From the NCBI RefSeq assembly GCF_018448935.1, contig NZ_RCWC01000001.1, positions 124,001 through 188,000 on the forward strand: 64,000 nucleotides of DNA, written 5' to 3'. The notes beneath the pieces are model-generated. The model was not told the DNA's origin and made no database searches. It saw only the letters and a program-made list of their open reading frames with translations. The DNA is from Photorhabdus noenieputensis. Lineage in GTDB: Bacteria; Pseudomonadota; Gammaproteobacteria; Enterobacterales; Enterobacteriaceae. Below, in pieces: positions 10,886 through 21,961 of this stretch (position 1 is its first letter; every line of letters starts with the position of its first letter). Made by a program: the position numbers and the translations under genes.

Positions 10886-12046
10886 ATGTTTGAACCAATA
10901 GAATTAACCAATGACGCGGTGATTAAGGTCATCGGCGTCGGCGGTGGCGGCGGTAACGCTGTTGAGCACATGGTGCGTGAACGCATCGAAGGTGTTGAAT
11001 TCTTTGCAGTAAATACGGATGCTCAGGCATTGCGTAAAACGGCTGTCGGCCAGACTATCCAGATTGGTAATGGTATTACTAAAGGTTTGGGAGCTGGGGC
11101 AAACCCGGAAGTTGGTCGTACTGCTGCTCAAGAAGATCGGGATGCATTGCGCACCGCGCTTGATGGCGCGGATATGGTATTTATCGCTGCCGGTATGGGT
11201 GGCGGTACCGGTACTGGCGCAGCGCCTGTGGTAGCTGAAATTGCAAAAGAGCTTGGAATTCTGACAGTTGCTGTGGTGACTAAGCCTTTCAATTTCGAAG
11301 GTAAGAAACGCATGGCGTTTGCCGAACAAGGGATCACTGAATTGTCCAAGCATGTCGATTCATTGATTACTATCCCTAACGACAAACTGTTGAAAGTGCT
11401 TGGGCGTGGCATTTCATTACTGGATGCTTTCGGCGCAGCTAATGACGTTTTGAAAGGCGCGGTTCAGGGTATCGCTGAACTGATCACGCGTCCAGGTCTG
11501 ATGAATGTTGACTTTGCTGACGTGCGTACCGTGATGTCCGAAATGGGCTACGCTATGATGGGTTCTGGTATCGCACAGGGTGAAGATCGCGCAGAAGAAG
11601 CCGCTGAGATGGCGATTTCCAGTCCATTGCTGGAAGATATCGACTTGTCAGGCGCTCGTGGTGTTCTGGTTAACATTACTGCTGGCTTTGATCTGCGTTT
11701 GGATGAGTTCGAAACAGTGGGTAACACGATCCGCGCATTTGCATCTGATAATGCAACTGTCGTGATCGGTACCTCTCTGGACCCAGACATGAACGATGAG
11801 TTGCGTGTGACTGTGGTTGCCACCGGTATTGGTATGGATAAACGTCCTGAAATTACGTTGGTCACCAATAAGTCTTCTCAGTCAAGTGTAATGGAACACC
11901 GTCATCAGCAAATGTCTGGCGGTATGTCTTCATTGTCTGAAGAAAATAAACCAGCAGCAAAAGTGGTGAATGACCAAAGCGTACAAACTAGCAAGGAGCC
12001 AGATTATTTGGATATTCCTGCATTTTTGCGTAAACAGGCCGATTAA
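10886..12046 (+). CDS. ftsZ: Tubulin-like GTPase FtsZ
   Basis: Forms the cytokinetic Z-ring by GTP-dependent polymerisation. It has 386 residues (E. coli 383). The N-terminal glycine-rich loop [10 protein letters not shown], the tubulin signature GGGTGTG at 105-111 and the synergy-loop residues [11 protein letters not shown] are all present. A variable linker leads to the conserved C-terminal peptide [12 protein letters not shown], which binds FtsA, ZipA and ZapD. zapD (17829-18584) and zapA (56904-57233) are also in this window. Confidence 0.98.
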   Translation: MFEPIELTNDAVIKVIGVGGGGGNAVEHMVRERIEGVEFFAVNTDAQALRKTAVGQTIQIGNGITKGLGAGANPEVGRTAAQEDRDALRTALDGADMVFIAAGMGGGTGTGAAPVVAEIAKELGILTVAVVTKPFNFEGKKRMAFAEQGITELSKHVDSLITIPNDKLLKVLGRGISLLDAFGAANDVLKGAVQGIAELITRPGLMNVDFADVRTVMSEMGYAMMGSGIAQGEDRAEEAAEMAISSPLLEDIDLSGARGVLVNITAGFDLRLDEFETVGNTIRAFASDNATVVIGTSLDPDMNDELRVTVVATGIGMDKRPEITLVTNKSSQSSVMEHRHQQMSGGMSSLSEENKPAAKVVNDQSVQTSKEPDYLDIPAFLRKQAD

Positions 12047-12057
12047 TAGCTAAAAAA

Positions 12058-12085
12058 TTGGATTCTCCGCTTTTTGTGCTAAACT
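12058..12085 (+). promoter_or_regulatory. Candidate lpxC promoter
   Basis: TTGGAT (12058-12063) and TAAACT (12080-12085) with 16-bp spacing resemble sigma-70 -35 and -10 boxes between ftsZ and lpxC. Separate transcription of lpxC is known in E. coli. The assignment here is by sequence only. Confidence 0.45.
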
Positions 12086-12090
12086 TCCCC

Positions 12091-13062
<972 letters not shown>

Positions 13063-13150
13063 CTCTCTAGTGTGCTGAGAATAATTCAATGATATATCAG
13101 TGGGTTATGTTATCAGTGGTTTTGTTCTCGCTGATGTTTTTTACTCAGCG

Positions 13151-13675
13151 TTAGCGCTCTGTTTTAGCTGTACTGGCACTCTCTCCGGCCAGTGCGGCTA
13201 ATCGCTCTAATCTTTCCTTTAGCCTTTTTGGGCTACGGTTTGCCAGTATGATTAATTCTTTCGCGCTCTCCTGACTTAACTGACGTATCGGTAAAATTTT
13301 TTGATCATCACGCATTGTTTTTGCGAAGCTCTGCGCACTATTGTCACGCTTAATCATGAGTGATGGGTTAATCCTGATGTCGATGGATGACAATGATGGT
13401 AGAATTCCGCTTCTTAGTGTAGAAAGCAGCGTTGGCAGCTCGTAACGTAATCTAGTCATCCAACTGGCGTTTCCTGCTTCCAGTACCATAATTTGTTTGC
13501 GATAATTAGCGACCCGACACCACGGATGTAATTGTGCGGGAAGCAAGCTGATAACGGCACGGTTGAGTTTTAACAAAGCGACGGCACGTTGCTGGATAAC
13601 ATGAAGCGGGCTTTTCTCAACGGCAGCGACGTCTTCAAAAAGAACATCTAATGATTGTGGGCGGCTATCGCGCAT
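13151..13675 (-). CDS. DUF721 (DciA-like) protein
   Basis: A 174-residue protein starting MRDSRPQSLD at 13675; an in-frame upstream ATG at 13786 would run into secM. The region from LLPAQLHPWCRVANYRKQ through NASWMTRLRYELPTLL to IDIRINPS matches the DUF721 pattern: a small domain with a conserved Trp and a C-terminal beta strand. In other bacteria this family includes DciA, which helps load the replicative helicase. The C-terminal third is basic and alanine-rich. It lies antisense between lpxC and secM and is divergent from secM. Membership is by eye and the function here is uncertain. Confidence 0.75.
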   Translation of the reverse strand: MRDSRPQSLDVLFEDVAAVEKSPLHVIQQRAVALLKLNRAVISLLPAQLHPWCRVANYRKQIMVLEAGNASWMTRLRYELPTLLSTLRSGILPSLSSIDIRINPSLMIKRDNSAQSFAKTMRDDQKILPIRQLSQESAKELIILANRSPKRLKERLERLAALAGESASTAKTER

Positions 13676-13707
13676 AATAACAGTAGCTCCGGTATGATGA
13701 AGGATTA

Positions 13708-14232
13708 ATGGGTATTCTAAATCTTTGGCGACAATTTGGCAGACGTTATTTCTGGTCACATCTGTTATTAGGGGTGGTCGCGGCAAGTATTGGTGTTCCT
13801 ACTATTTTAGCAGGTGTTACTGATAATATTTCACAAGCGAATACTTCCCCTAGCCAGAGTTGGCAGAATCAAGCTTTATCCGCTTTTGATAATCTATTTT
13901 CATTGCAGAATGTTCAACATCAGCCTGCCAATGGTGTTAATTATTGGCAACAACACGCTGTACGCAATGTGATCAGGCAGCTTTCTTTTGTTTTTTCTGT
14001 TTCCCAACCTATGAACGATGAAACAGCAAAACAAAATACCCGGCTAAGTTCCTCCAGTATTCAGCAGCTTGTACTAGAAACCTTGAGTACACTATTAACT
14101 CAGGAGCCTAAGCCACCGGAACCCATTTCAGATATATCGCTCCTGAATGTTTCATCACAACCTTCTTATACTCCGACGTTTTGGATTGCTAAAGCCCAAG
14201 GTATTCGTGCAGGTCCTGCTGCCTACCTCTGA
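13708..14232 (+). CDS. secM: Secretion monitor SecM (translation arrest peptide)
   Basis: Exported 174-residue regulator whose translation stalls when Sec export is slow, which opens the secA ribosome-binding site. The N-terminus has the long signal sequence typical of SecM (basic start, then hydrophobic HLLLGVVAASIGV). The C-terminal arrest segment is WIAKAQGIRAGP, with W159 and P170 corresponding to E. coli W155 and P166. At the place of E. coli F150 there is Y154, a conservative change. Four residues (AAYL) follow the final proline. secA begins 82 bp downstream after a hairpin. Confidence 0.93.
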   Translation: MGILNLWRQFGRRYFWSHLLLGVVAASIGVPTILAGVTDNISQANTSPSQSWQNQALSAFDNLFSLQNVQHQPANGVNYWQQHAVRNVIRQLSFVFSVSQPMNDETAKQNTRLSSSSIQQLVLETLSTLLTQEPKPPEPISDISLLNVSSQPSYTPTFWIAKAQGIRAGPAAYL

Positions 14233-14282
14233 ATCTTCTTTTTTTTACAAATTCCGAAATAAACAACTATTTGCTGGCTGCG

Positions 14283-14305
14283 AGATAACGGCCTTATCTG
14301 AGATG
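14283..14305 (+). promoter_or_regulatory. secM-secA regulatory hairpin next to secA ribosome-binding site
   Basis: AGATAA (14283-14288) and TTATCT (14294-14299) form a stem with a CGGCC loop. It is immediately followed by GAGATG (14300-14305), the likely secA ribosome-binding sequence 9 bp before ATG 14315. In E. coli a secM-secA stem occludes the secA site until ribosomes stall on SecM. The position and pairing here fit that model. Confidence 0.7.
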
Positions 14306-14314
14306 TAATTAACT

Positions 14315-17026
14315 ATGCTGATTAAATTATTAACAAAGGTTTTTGGTAGTCGTAATGACCGTACACTGCGTCGTATGCGTAAAGTTGTTGATGTGATCAA
14401 CCGCATGGAACCAGAGTTTGAAAAATTGTCTGATGACGAATTGAAGGGTAAAACAGCCGAATTTCGTGCCCGTTTAGCAAAGGGGGAGTCGCTGGAAAAT
14501 TTGTTGCCTGAAGCATTTGCAACAGTACGTGAAGCAAGTAAGCGCGTGTTTGCTATGCGCCATTTCGACGTTCAGTTACTGGGTGGGATGGTTCTGAATG
14601 AACGTTGTATTGCTGAGATGCGTACTGGTGAAGGTAAAACACTAACAGCGACTTTGCCTGCTTATTTGAATGCATTAACAGGGCGTGGTGTTCACGTAGT
14701 CACAGTGAATGATTATTTGGCACAGCGCGACGCTGAAAATAACCGCCCACTGTTTGAATTTTTGGGATTGAGTGTTGGTATTAACCTGCCGGGTATGCCG
14801 GCACCTGTTAAACGCCAGGCATATGCTGCGGATATTACCTATGGTACTAACAACGAATATGGTTTTGACTATCTTCGTGACAACATGGCATTTAGCCCGG
14901 AAGAGCGTGTTCAGCGCAAACTACATTATGCGCTAGTGGATGAAGTTGACTCCATTCTGATTGACGAAGCGCGAACGCCATTGATTATTTCTGGTCCAGC
15001 TGAGGATAGTTCTGAACTTTATATCAAAGTCAATAAGTTGATCCCTAAATTGATTCGTCAGGAAAAAGACGATTCAGAGACTTTCCAGGGAGAAGGGCAC
15101 TTTTCTGTTGATGAAAAATCCCGTCAGGTTAACTTGACGGAACGCGGTTTGGTTTTGATTGAACAATTATTGTCGGAAGCCAAATTGATGGAAGAAGGTG
15201 AATCCCTATATTCACCAACTAATATCATGTTAATGCACCATGTTACGGCTGCGTTGCGTGCTCATGCGCTGTTTACCCGTGATGTTGACTATATAGTGAA
15301 AGATGGTGAAGTCATCATTGTTGATGAACATACTGGCCGTACTATGCAGGGGCGTCGCTGGTCTGATGGGTTGCATCAGGCTGTTGAAGCCAAAGAAGGC
15401 GTAGAAATTCAGAATGAGAACCAAACCCTGGCTTCTATCACTTTTCAAAACTACTTCCGGTTGTATGAAAAACTGGCGGGTATGACCGGTACAGCAGACA
15501 CAGAGGCATTTGAGTTTAGCTCTATTTATAAGCTCGATACCATTGTGGTGCCGACAAACCGCCCAATGATCCGTAATGATTTGCCGGATCTGGTTTATAT
15601 GACCGAAGCTGAAAAAATTGAAGCTATCATTGAAGATATCCGTGAACGTACCGGTAAAGGGCAGCCCGTATTGGTGGGGACTATTTCTATTGAAAAATCT
15701 GAACTGGTTTCCCATGAACTGACTAAAGCGGGTATTGAGCACAACGTACTTAACGCCAAATTCCATGCAATGGAAGCGGATATTATCGCTCAGGCAGGTC
15801 AAATGAGCGCGGTAACCATTGCGACTAACATGGCTGGTCGTGGTACGGATATTGTGCTAGGTGGTAGTTGGCAGGCAGAAATTGCTAAACTGACCGAGCC
15901 AACAGAAGCTCAGATTGAAGAGATTAAATCTGCATGGCAGGAACGGCATGATATGGTTCTAGCCGCAGGCGGTTTGCATATTATCGGTACGGAACGTCAT
16001 GAATCTCGTCGTATTGATAATCAGTTACGTGGGCGTTCCGGTCGTCAAGGGGATGCGGGATCGTCCCGTTTCTATTTATCAATGGAAGACTCACTGATGC
16101 GTATTTTTGCCTCTGACCGTGTCACTGGCATGATGCGTAAATTGGGTATGAAACCAGGTGAGGCGATTGAACATCCGTGGGTGACTAAAGCCATTGCTAA
16201 TGCTCAACGTAAAGTAGAGAGCCGTAACTTCGATATACGTAAGCAATTGCTAGAGTACGATGATGTTGCTAACGATCAGCGCCGCGCTATTTATGCCCAG
16301 CGTAACGATTTGCTGGATGTGAGTGATGTTAGTGAAACCATTGGTAGCATTCGTGAAGATGTATTTAAAGCAACCATTGATGCTTATATTCCCCCTCAAT
16401 CTCTGGAAGAAATGTGGGATGTGGAAGGTTTGCAGCAACGCTTAGTAACTGATTTCGATTTAGAGCTGCCGATCAAAGAGTGGTTGGACAAAGAGCCTGA
16501 ACTACATGAAGAGACGTTGCGTGAGCGTATCCTTGAACAGGCTGTTGAAGTCTATAAACGTAAAGAAGAGATTGTTGGCATTGAAATGATGCGTAACTTC
16601 GAAAAAGGTATCATGTTGCAGACTCTGGATATGCTGTGGAAAGAGCATCTGGCAGCAATGGACTACCTACGTCAGGGTATCCATCTACGTGGTTATGCTC
16701 AGAAAGATCCAAAACAGGAATATAAACGTGAATCTTTTGCTATGTTTGCAAGCATGCTGGAATCACTGAAATATGAAGTGATTAGTACATTGAGCAAAGT
16801 TCAAGTGAGATTGCCGGAAGAAGTAGAGGCATTGGAACAACAGCGCCGGGCGGAAGCTGAACGCTTGGCAAGGCAACAGCAATTAAGCCACGAAGTTGAA
16901 AAAGGCGCATTGATGTCTACAACAGAAGCTCAGATTGCCAGTGGCGCTCGTAAAGTAGGCCGTAATGATCCTTGTCCTTGTGGTTCGGGTAAAAAATATA
17001 AACATTGCCACGGGCGCTTGCAGTAA
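14315..17026 (+). CDS. secA: Preprotein translocase ATPase SecA
   Basis: Motor ATPase that drives unfolded preproteins through SecYEG. It has 903 residues (E. coli 901). Walker A RTGEGKT is near 103-109, and the DEAD-type motif [14 protein letters not shown] and helicase motif GRSGRQGD are present. A charged linker leads to the C-terminal zinc-binding tail [14 protein letters not shown] (C887, C889, C898, H899), which binds SecB and phospholipid. Expression is expected to be coupled to secM. A strong terminator follows 4 bp after the stop. Confidence 0.98.
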   Translation: MLIKLLTKVFGSRNDRTLRRMRKVVDVINRMEPEFEKLSDDELKGKTAEFRARLAKGESLENLLPEAFATVREASKRVFAMRHFDVQLLGGMVLNERCIAEMRTGEGKTLTATLPAYLNALTGRGVHVVTVNDYLAQRDAENNRPLFEFLGLSVGINLPGMPAPVKRQAYAADITYGTNNEYGFDYLRDNMAFSPEERVQRKLHYALVDEVDSILIDEARTPLIISGPAEDSSELYIKVNKLIPKLIRQEKDDSETFQGEGHFSVDEKSRQVNLTERGLVLIEQLLSEAKLMEEGESLYSPTNIMLMHHVTAALRAHALFTRDVDYIVKDGEVIIVDEHTGRTMQGRRWSDGLHQAVEAKEGVEIQNENQTLASITFQNYFRLYEKLAGMTGTADTEAFEFSSIYKLDTIVVPTNRPMIRNDLPDLVYMTEAEKIEAIIEDIRERTGKGQPVLVGTISIEKSELVSHELTKAGIEHNVLNAKFHAMEADIIAQAGQMSAVTIATNMAGRGTDIVLGGSWQAEIAKLTEPTEAQIEEIKSAWQERHDMVLAAGGLHIIGTERHESRRIDNQLRGRSGRQGDAGSSRFYLSMEDSLMRIFASDRVTGMMRKLGMKPGEAIEHPWVTKAIANAQRKVESRNFDIRKQLLEYDDVANDQRRAIYAQRNDLLDVSDVSETIGSIREDVFKATIDAYIPPQSLEEMWDVEGLQQRLVTDFDLELPIKEWLDKEPELHEETLRERILEQAVEVYKRKEEIVGIEMMRNFEKGIMLQTLDMLWKEHLAAMDYLRQGIHLRGYAQKDPKQEYKRESFAMFASMLESLKYEVISTLSKVQVRLPEEVEALEQQRRAEAERLARQQQLSHEVEKGALMSTTEAQIASGARKVGRNDPCPCGSGKKYKHCHGRLQ

Positions 17027-17030
17027 TGAT

Positions 17031-17054
17031 AAAAAGGCGGGAAACCGCCTTTTT
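17031..17054 (+). terminator. Intrinsic terminator after secA
   Basis: AAAAAGGCGG (17031-17040), a GAAA tetraloop and CCGCCTTTTT (17045-17054) form a near-perfect stem with a T-tract, 4 bp after the secA stop. Confidence 0.9.
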
Positions 17055-17060
17055 ACTGTT

Positions 17061-17108
17061 AGTTTCAAGTAAATTTAGTTTCAAGTAAATTTAGTTTTAA
17101 GTGAATAA
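17061..17108. repeat. Three-unit 16-bp tandem repeat
   Basis: The 16-bp unit AGTTTCAAGTAAATTT occurs exactly at 17061-17076 and 17077-17092, followed by a diverged third copy at about 17093-17108. It lies between the secA terminator and mutT, so it may overlap the mutT promoter region. A short array like this could vary in copy number by slippage. Confidence 0.85.
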
Positions 17109-17170
17109 TGTTGGATATAGTATTTGGTTGTTGAACAGTCAGAAATAATAGATGAAGAAGTAAGAGTAAT

Positions 17171-17563
17171 ATGGAAAAGAAACATTTGCATATAGCCGCT
17201 GGGATTATTAGAAATACACAACATGAAGTTTTTATTACTCAGCGTCATGCTGATGCCCATATGGGTGGTTTCTGGGAATTCCCTGGCGGGAAAGTTGAGA
17301 AAGAGGAAACGCCTGAACAGGCTTTAGTACGTGAATTACAGGAAGAAATTGGTATTACTGTTACTCATTATGAGCTGGTAAAAACGGTTGAACATGATTT
17401 TTCTGACAGGTTAATTACCCTGTATTTCTTCTTGGTCGATGGATGGGAAAATGAACCTTTCGGTAAAGAAGGGCAACTTTCTCGGTGGGTATTACAGAAA
17501 GATTTAATTGCTGATGAATTCCCGCCAGCTAATCGCAGTATTGTTGCATTACTTACCGCTTGA
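17171..17563 (+). CDS. mutT: 8-oxo-dGTP diphosphatase MutT
   Basis: Nudix hydrolase that removes 8-oxo-dGTP from the nucleotide pool and prevents A:T to C:G transversions. It has 130 residues (E. coli 129). The complete Nudix box GX5EX7REUXEEXGU spans 40-62, with catalytic glutamates in RELQEEIG. LEFPGG is replaced by WEFPGG, a common variant. The gene follows secA as in E. coli and ends in a shared bidirectional terminator facing yacG. Confidence 0.95.
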   Translation: MEKKHLHIAAGIIRNTQHEVFITQRHADAHMGGFWEFPGGKVEKEETPEQALVRELQEEIGITVTHYELVKTVEHDFSDRLITLYFFLVDGWENEPFGKEGQLSRWVLQKDLIADEFPPANRSIVALLTA

Positions 17564-17569
17564 GTTGTC

Positions 17570-17598
17570 AATAGCCGCATTATAATAACGCGGCTATT
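17570..17598. terminator. Bidirectional terminator between mutT and yacG
   Basis: Perfect 9-bp arms AATAGCCGC (17570-17578) and GCGGCTATT (17590-17598) with an 11-nt AT-rich loop lie between the convergent mutT and yacG genes. TTATTATTG on the + strand side and TTGACAACTC on the - strand side follow the stem. Confidence 0.75.
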
Positions 17599-17600
17599 TA

Positions 17601-17798
17601 TTATTGCTCTGGTTGTTCACTCCAATCGTCGCTATCAGAGTTTTCACTTTGGCTTGGTATCCGTTTCTCTTCATTTGCCCACCCGCCTAAGTCAATTAAT
17701 TGACAGCGTTTACTGCAAAATGGGCGATATGGGCTTATTTCCCCCCAAACTACGGTTTTACCACATGTTGGACATTCAATCGTTAATAACTCAGACAT
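17601..17798 (-). CDS. yacG: DNA gyrase inhibitor YacG (zinc protein)
   Basis: A 65-residue protein, the same length as E. coli YacG, which binds GyrB and inhibits gyrase. The zinc-binding cysteines are C9 and C12 (CPTC) and C28 and C32 (CSKRC). The following [14 protein letters not shown] is a family signature. The C-terminal tail is acidic and Ser-rich. It is the last gene of the - strand run coaE-zapD-yacG. Confidence 0.95.
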   Translation of the reverse strand: MSELLTIECPTCGKTVVWGEISPYRPFCSKRCQLIDLGGWANEEKRIPSQSENSDSDDWSEQPEQ

Positions 17799-17828
17799 AA
17801 TAACTTTCCTAATAATTAGTTCGTAATA

Positions 17829-18584
17829 TTAGCAACGTGCTAATTCAAACGGTAAATGGGCAGGCACGGAGCCTTTTTCACTATCCAATGGTAAAAAACG
17901 GATAGCAAACCGGGTCTTATGACCGGAAATTTGAGGAAACAGTAAAGGTTTTAATGGTAAACGTAATCTCAGTAAATCTGCGCCTTCTGCCGTATTCTGA
18001 TGAAAACCGTTTTTACTGATTTCTGAACGAAAAATAGCAGACTGGCGGATGAGTTCTAAAATACTTTCCAGAGCTTGTTGAAGAGGTAGCAAACTATCAA
18101 TCCAGTATGCGACCATCTTATCCCTTTCTGATTGCGGTAAATGAAGCCATAGATGTAGGGTGGGTAGATCAAAACCGCAACAACCACTTGGAATACTGAG
18201 ACGCTGGCGTACCATGCTAATAATTTTATCTTCTTTTAGGGATTGTCCCAGCCGTGGTGCTTTACTTAATGCGGTAGCTCGCTCTTTCAGTTTTAATCTG
18301 AAGCTATTGACGATATTAATATCAACATCGGGTATTTCAGCCCATTGTTTTAATTTTGCCTGTTGGCGTTCCAATTCTTTTAGTAATTCTGAACGTACCT
18401 CCCCTCGTTCTAGCACTTCAAGTAACTCAGTAACTGTGCGGAAAAAGGCGAGGCTGCTTGCCAGTGAGTCTAAATGGCGTTGACTGGTGAGTTGTTGCAG
18501 AGAAGATTCAATTCTCAACCATGCCCGCATTTTTTCATTCAGTGGGTGTTCAAAAATGACTGTAGAAATTGTGTCACTCATCAT
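17829..18584 (-). CDS. zapD: FtsZ-bundling cell division protein ZapD
   Basis: Cytoplasmic FtsZ-associated protein that cross-links FtsZ protofilaments by binding the FtsZ C-terminal peptide. It has 251 residues (E. coli 247). The N-terminus carries the diagnostic [17 protein letters not shown], followed by a mostly helical body and the C-terminal beta domain ([14 protein letters not shown]). Two adjacent Met codons (18584 and 18581) could both start. It overlaps the coaE stop by 11 bp, so it is co-transcribed. The ORF closes on a single Cys (ELARC). Confidence 0.95.
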   Translation of the reverse strand: MMSDTISTVIFEHPLNEKMRAWLRIESSLQQLTSQRHLDSLASSLAFFRTVTELLEVLERGEVRSELLKELERQQAKLKQWAEIPDVDINIVNSFRLKLKERATALSKAPRLGQSLKEDKIISMVRQRLSIPSGCCGFDLPTLHLWLHLPQSERDKMVAYWIDSLLPLQQALESILELIRQSAIFRSEISKNGFHQNTAEGADLLRLRLPLKPLLFPQISGHKTRFAIRFLPLDSEKGSVPAHLPFELARC

Positions 18585-19197
18585 GATTATCCTGCCTGGC
18601 TGATCTAGCTAACCTTAAATATTGTTGATGTAGTTCGGCAACACGAGGAACAATTGCCTGTACATTATCATGATTTGAGATAATGTCATCGGCATAAGCC
18701 AGCCTCTCGCTACGAGATACCTGGGCAGCCAAAATATTTTCAACCTGTTGGTTGTTAATACCATCACGAGTGGCTACCCGGCTGATTTGTAATTCAGGTG
18801 AAACGTCAACGACTAGAATTCGATCTGCCAGATGCCCCAAATTATTTTCGACTAATAATGGGACAACCCAAATAACATAAGGTGCAGTTATCTGTTTCAA
18901 TTGCCGTTGGGTTTCTTGATGTATTAGAGGGTGAAGCAGTTGATTAACCCACTGTTTTTCTTGTTTGTTTGTGAATATTTTCTGGCGTAACAGTGCTCGG
19001 TTAAGGCTGCCATCGGGTATCAATATGTCATGACCAAAGTGTTCGGTGATGGCTTGTAGAGCAGGAGTTCCAGGAACAACGACTTCTCTGGCAATAATAT
19101 CTGCATCAACAAGAGGAACACCAAGCTCTGCAAAAGCATTGGCGATCGTGGTTTTACCGCTGCCAATCCCACCTGTGAGTGCAATAATATAAGTCAT
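18574..19197 (-). CDS. coaE: Dephospho-CoA kinase CoaE
   Basis: Final enzyme of coenzyme A synthesis; it phosphorylates dephospho-CoA on the ribose 3'-OH in the cytoplasm. It has 207 residues (E. coli 206). The P-loop GGIGSGKT is at 9-16, followed by [10 protein letters not shown] and the lid-region RVATRDG. It is the first gene of the coaE-zapD-yacG run. The 91 bp up to hofC could hold its own promoter. Confidence 0.96.
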   Translation of the reverse strand: MTYIIALTGGIGSGKTTIANAFAELGVPLVDADIIAREVVVPGTPALQAITEHFGHDILIPDGSLNRALLRQKIFTNKQEKQWVNQLLHPLIHQETQRQLKQITAPYVIWVVPLLVENNLGHLADRILVVDVSPELQISRVATRDGINNQQVENILAAQVSRSERLAYADDIISNHDNVQAIVPRVAELHQQYLRLARSARQDNHDE

Positions 19198-19288
19198 CCT
19201 ATCCCTTAATATTACTTGATACTATTTTGGGATTGTAACCGAAAGGAGGCAGATGACCTAGAGACAAAGCTATGGAATCATTTTTACT

Positions 19289-20488
19289 TTAGGTGAGTAT
19301 CGTACCTAGCTGAAAAATGGGTAAATACATTGCGAGCAATAGTGCACCGACAATAATCGCTATTATGACTATAAGTATTGGTTCTAGTAACTGGGTCATA
19401 TTATCAGAAATTTCCAATGCTTGTTGTTGGTACCAGTTAGCGAGATTTTCTAATAACAATTCTAGATTGCCAGATTCTTCGCCAACACTGACAAACTGTT
19501 GACACAGAGCAGGAAAACAAGATTGTTGTTTCAGTGTTTCGCTCATTGGTATCCCTTGATTAATTTGAGCTCGTAAAAATTTAGTCGCTTGCAGAAATAC
19601 CGGATGATTTATTGATGCAATAGCACTATCTAACCCTGCGGTGAGTGTCAGTCCAGCTTTTTGTGTCATGAACAGAATATGGAAAAGTTGCCCTAATTGC
19701 TGGCAACTAATTAATTTTGCAATAACGGGTAAACGTAACATTAAGTTTTTTTCACGAGTAATCCAGATTGTATGGCGTTGACGTAATTGTAGGTAAAATA
19801 GAAGAAATATAATTATTCCAGTAACACCATAGCCACCATATTGAATTAGCCAGTTGGAAGTTATTAATAAACTACGGGTAAGTAGGGGAAGTTGTGCGTC
19901 AAATGAATGATAAATATGCTCAAATTCAGGTAGAACAAAAATAAGCATCAATAAAATAATGATGCTGGCAACAACGGTAATAATCAGAGGGTAACGCAGA
20001 GCTTTTGCTATTTTCTTCTGTAATTTATCTTGTTGCTCCTGTTGTTTAACTAATAATTGACAGCAGATTTCTAATTGTCCGGTTAGTTCGCCAACAGTAA
20101 TAAGTTGACAAAATAAAGGCGGAAATAGAAATGGATAATTTTTTAATGAAGATGAAAATGGTTCTCCGCGGGTAATATTTTTACTAATATCTGATAATAC
20201 ACAGTGCCAGAGTGGATGAGCACATTCACGAATAAGAATATTGAGGCAATTTAGTAATGGCATTCCTGATGATAATAGTGTTGCCAATTGACGAATAAAA
20301 TTCAGACGGTAAGCAACTTGTTGTTGATGATAAAATATCAATTTTTCACATTTTATATTATAAGGTTGCAATCCAGAATGAATAAGTTGCTGATATAAAG
20401 ATTTTCGGTTATCACATAGTGATTTCCCTTTTGATATTTCGCCTTTATTGTTCACTGCTTGCCAATTATAAAGATAATGAATTTTCAT
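19289..20488 (-). CDS. hofC: Type IV pilus/T2SS inner-membrane platform protein HofC (GspF family)
   Basis: A 399-residue polytopic protein of the GspF/PilC family, the platform on which a secretion ATPase drives pseudopilus assembly. There are two GspF repeats, each with a signature: RQLATLLSSGMPLLNCL near 65 and LFHILFMTQKAGLTLTAGL near 265. Three strongly hydrophobic segments lie at about 170-195, 215-240 and 370-395. It starts 2 bp after hofB, so it is co-transcribed. E. coli homologues are usually silent. Confidence 0.9.
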   Translation of the reverse strand: MKIHYLYNWQAVNNKGEISKGKSLCDNRKSLYQQLIHSGLQPYNIKCEKLIFYHQQQVAYRLNFIRQLATLLSSGMPLLNCLNILIRECAHPLWHCVLSDISKNITRGEPFSSSLKNYPFLFPPLFCQLITVGELTGQLEICCQLLVKQQEQQDKLQKKIAKALRYPLIITVVASIIILLMLIFVLPEFEHIYHSFDAQLPLLTRSLLITSNWLIQYGGYGVTGIIIFLLFYLQLRQRHTIWITREKNLMLRLPVIAKLISCQQLGQLFHILFMTQKAGLTLTAGLDSAIASINHPVFLQATKFLRAQINQGIPMSETLKQQSCFPALCQQFVSVGEESGNLELLLENLANWYQQQALEISDNMTQLLEPILIVIIAIIVGALLLAMYLPIFQLGTILT

Positions 20489-20490
20489 TA

Positions 20491-21933
20491 TTATTCCTGA
20501 CCTGTGACTTGATAAATTTCTTCTAATGACGTAATGCCTTGTTCCACTAATAAAATACCGGATGAAAGTAAAGTGTCTTTTCTTTGGGACATAATGGTTT
20601 TTTGAACATTTTTAGGATTCTGTTCTGATAATATTTGTTGAATATCATAAGTTATTTCTAAAAATTCATAAATAGCCGTTCGACCATAATAACCGGAAAA
20701 ACAATGTTCACAACCAACGGCCAGCCATTGCTTAATAAATAGAGAATTGTTTTCAATATTAATAACGGTTTCTTCTGTTTGTTGTTTACGGCAATGAAGA
20801 CATAATTTTCTGACAAGCCGTTGGGCGATAATTAATTTGATACAAGAAGCAGCCATATAACCAGAAATACCCAGATTTTGTAGGCGCGATAATGTATCTA
20901 TGGTTGAATTAGTATGCAATGTAGAAAGAACCAAATGACCTGTTTGTGCCGCTTTTACTGAAATTTCGGCTGTCTCGCTATCACGTATTTCTCCCACCAT
21001 AATGACATCAGGATCTTGGCGTAATAGTGCCCGTAATACCTTGGCAAAATTGAGGTCAATTTTGCTATTAGTTTGTGTCTGATTAATGCCATTCAGCGGG
21101 ATCTCTACTGGGTCCTCTACACTGCAAATATTCTTTTTATTCTGGTTCAGATATTGTAAACAGCTATATAAAGTCACTGTTTTTCCGCTACCCGTTGGAC
21201 CAGTCACTAAAATCATCCCTTGTGGTAATGCGAGTTTTTGTCGCAGTTGATTTAACAACGGATCAGGAATACCTAATTGATCTAACGATAATTGCTGCAT
21301 TGTACTTAATATTCTAAGCACAACTTTTTCTCCGTGTATGGTTGGCAAAGTTGCCATACGGATAGCATAGTTATGTCGGGTGTCAGACCAATCAAATTGT
21401 CCATCTTGAGGTAACCTTTTTTCAGCAATATTCAATTTCGCCATTATTTTAAGGCGTGCGGCAATGCTTGCATTCATTTGATAAGATGGAGAGGACAATA
21501 GATGTAATGCGCCATCAACCCGGATACGAATACGATAACCTTGTTGAAATGGTTCAAAATGAATATCGGATGCCCGTCGTTGAATTGCAGTTAATAAAGT
21601 TTGATTAATAAGTTGAATAACGGGCGCATCATTGTCATCTGTATTGGTATCCGCTATAAGTGGTAATAACGCGGGTTCTTCCTCTGGTACATGACTCAGT
21701 GAAATATTTTGATGCAATATTGATTCGATCCTTGCCAGTGGCCAAATTTCTACATTAACAATACATCCGGAAATAAAGCGTAATGCTGATAATAAATCAT
21801 CATTGGGTAATTCGCTGCTGGCAATTGTTATCGTATTATCATCTTTTTTTATCACAACAGATTGGTGGCGTTGACAAATATCATGAATTTCTTTTTCCAT
21901 TAATGTATTTTCCGTTGCTGAAAGTGAGTTCAT
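20491..21933 (-). CDS. hofB: Type IV pilus assembly ATPase HofB (GspE/PilB family)
   Basis: A 480-residue hexameric secretion ATPase predicted to power extension of the PpdD pilin. An N-terminal GspE domain precedes the ATPase core. Walker A GPTGSGKT is at 245-252, the Asp box lies in SVEDPVEI, Walker B is DVIMVGEIRD (309-318), and the His box TGHLVLSTLHTNS follows. The zinc-binding cysteines are C378/C381 and C408/C411. Usual length is about 460. An ERIC repeat separates it from ppdD, which may insert a processing site between the two. Confidence 0.92.
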   Translation of the reverse strand: MNSLSATENTLMEKEIHDICQRHQSVVIKKDDNTITIASSELPNDDLLSALRFISGCIVNVEIWPLARIESILHQNISLSHVPEEEPALLPLIADTNTDDNDAPVIQLINQTLLTAIQRRASDIHFEPFQQGYRIRIRVDGALHLLSSPSYQMNASIAARLKIMAKLNIAEKRLPQDGQFDWSDTRHNYAIRMATLPTIHGEKVVLRILSTMQQLSLDQLGIPDPLLNQLRQKLALPQGMILVTGPTGSGKTVTLYSCLQYLNQNKKNICSVEDPVEIPLNGINQTQTNSKIDLNFAKVLRALLRQDPDVIMVGEIRDSETAEISVKAAQTGHLVLSTLHTNSTIDTLSRLQNLGISGYMAASCIKLIIAQRLVRKLCLHCRKQQTEETVINIENNSLFIKQWLAVGCEHCFSGYYGRTAIYEFLEITYDIQQILSEQNPKNVQKTIMSQRKDTLLSSGILLVEQGITSLEEIYQVTGQE

Positions 21934-21961
21934 TATTGCTTCCTGTGTAAGTGTGTATTGA

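Noticed and set aside
10904-11353. 149-codon - strand frame inside ftsZ
   Set aside because: Antisense shadow of a highly conserved gene with no ribosome-binding site.
17061-17108. CRISPR-like array
   Set aside because: Units abut with no spacers and are only 16 bp; it is a plain tandem repeat. No cas genes are near.
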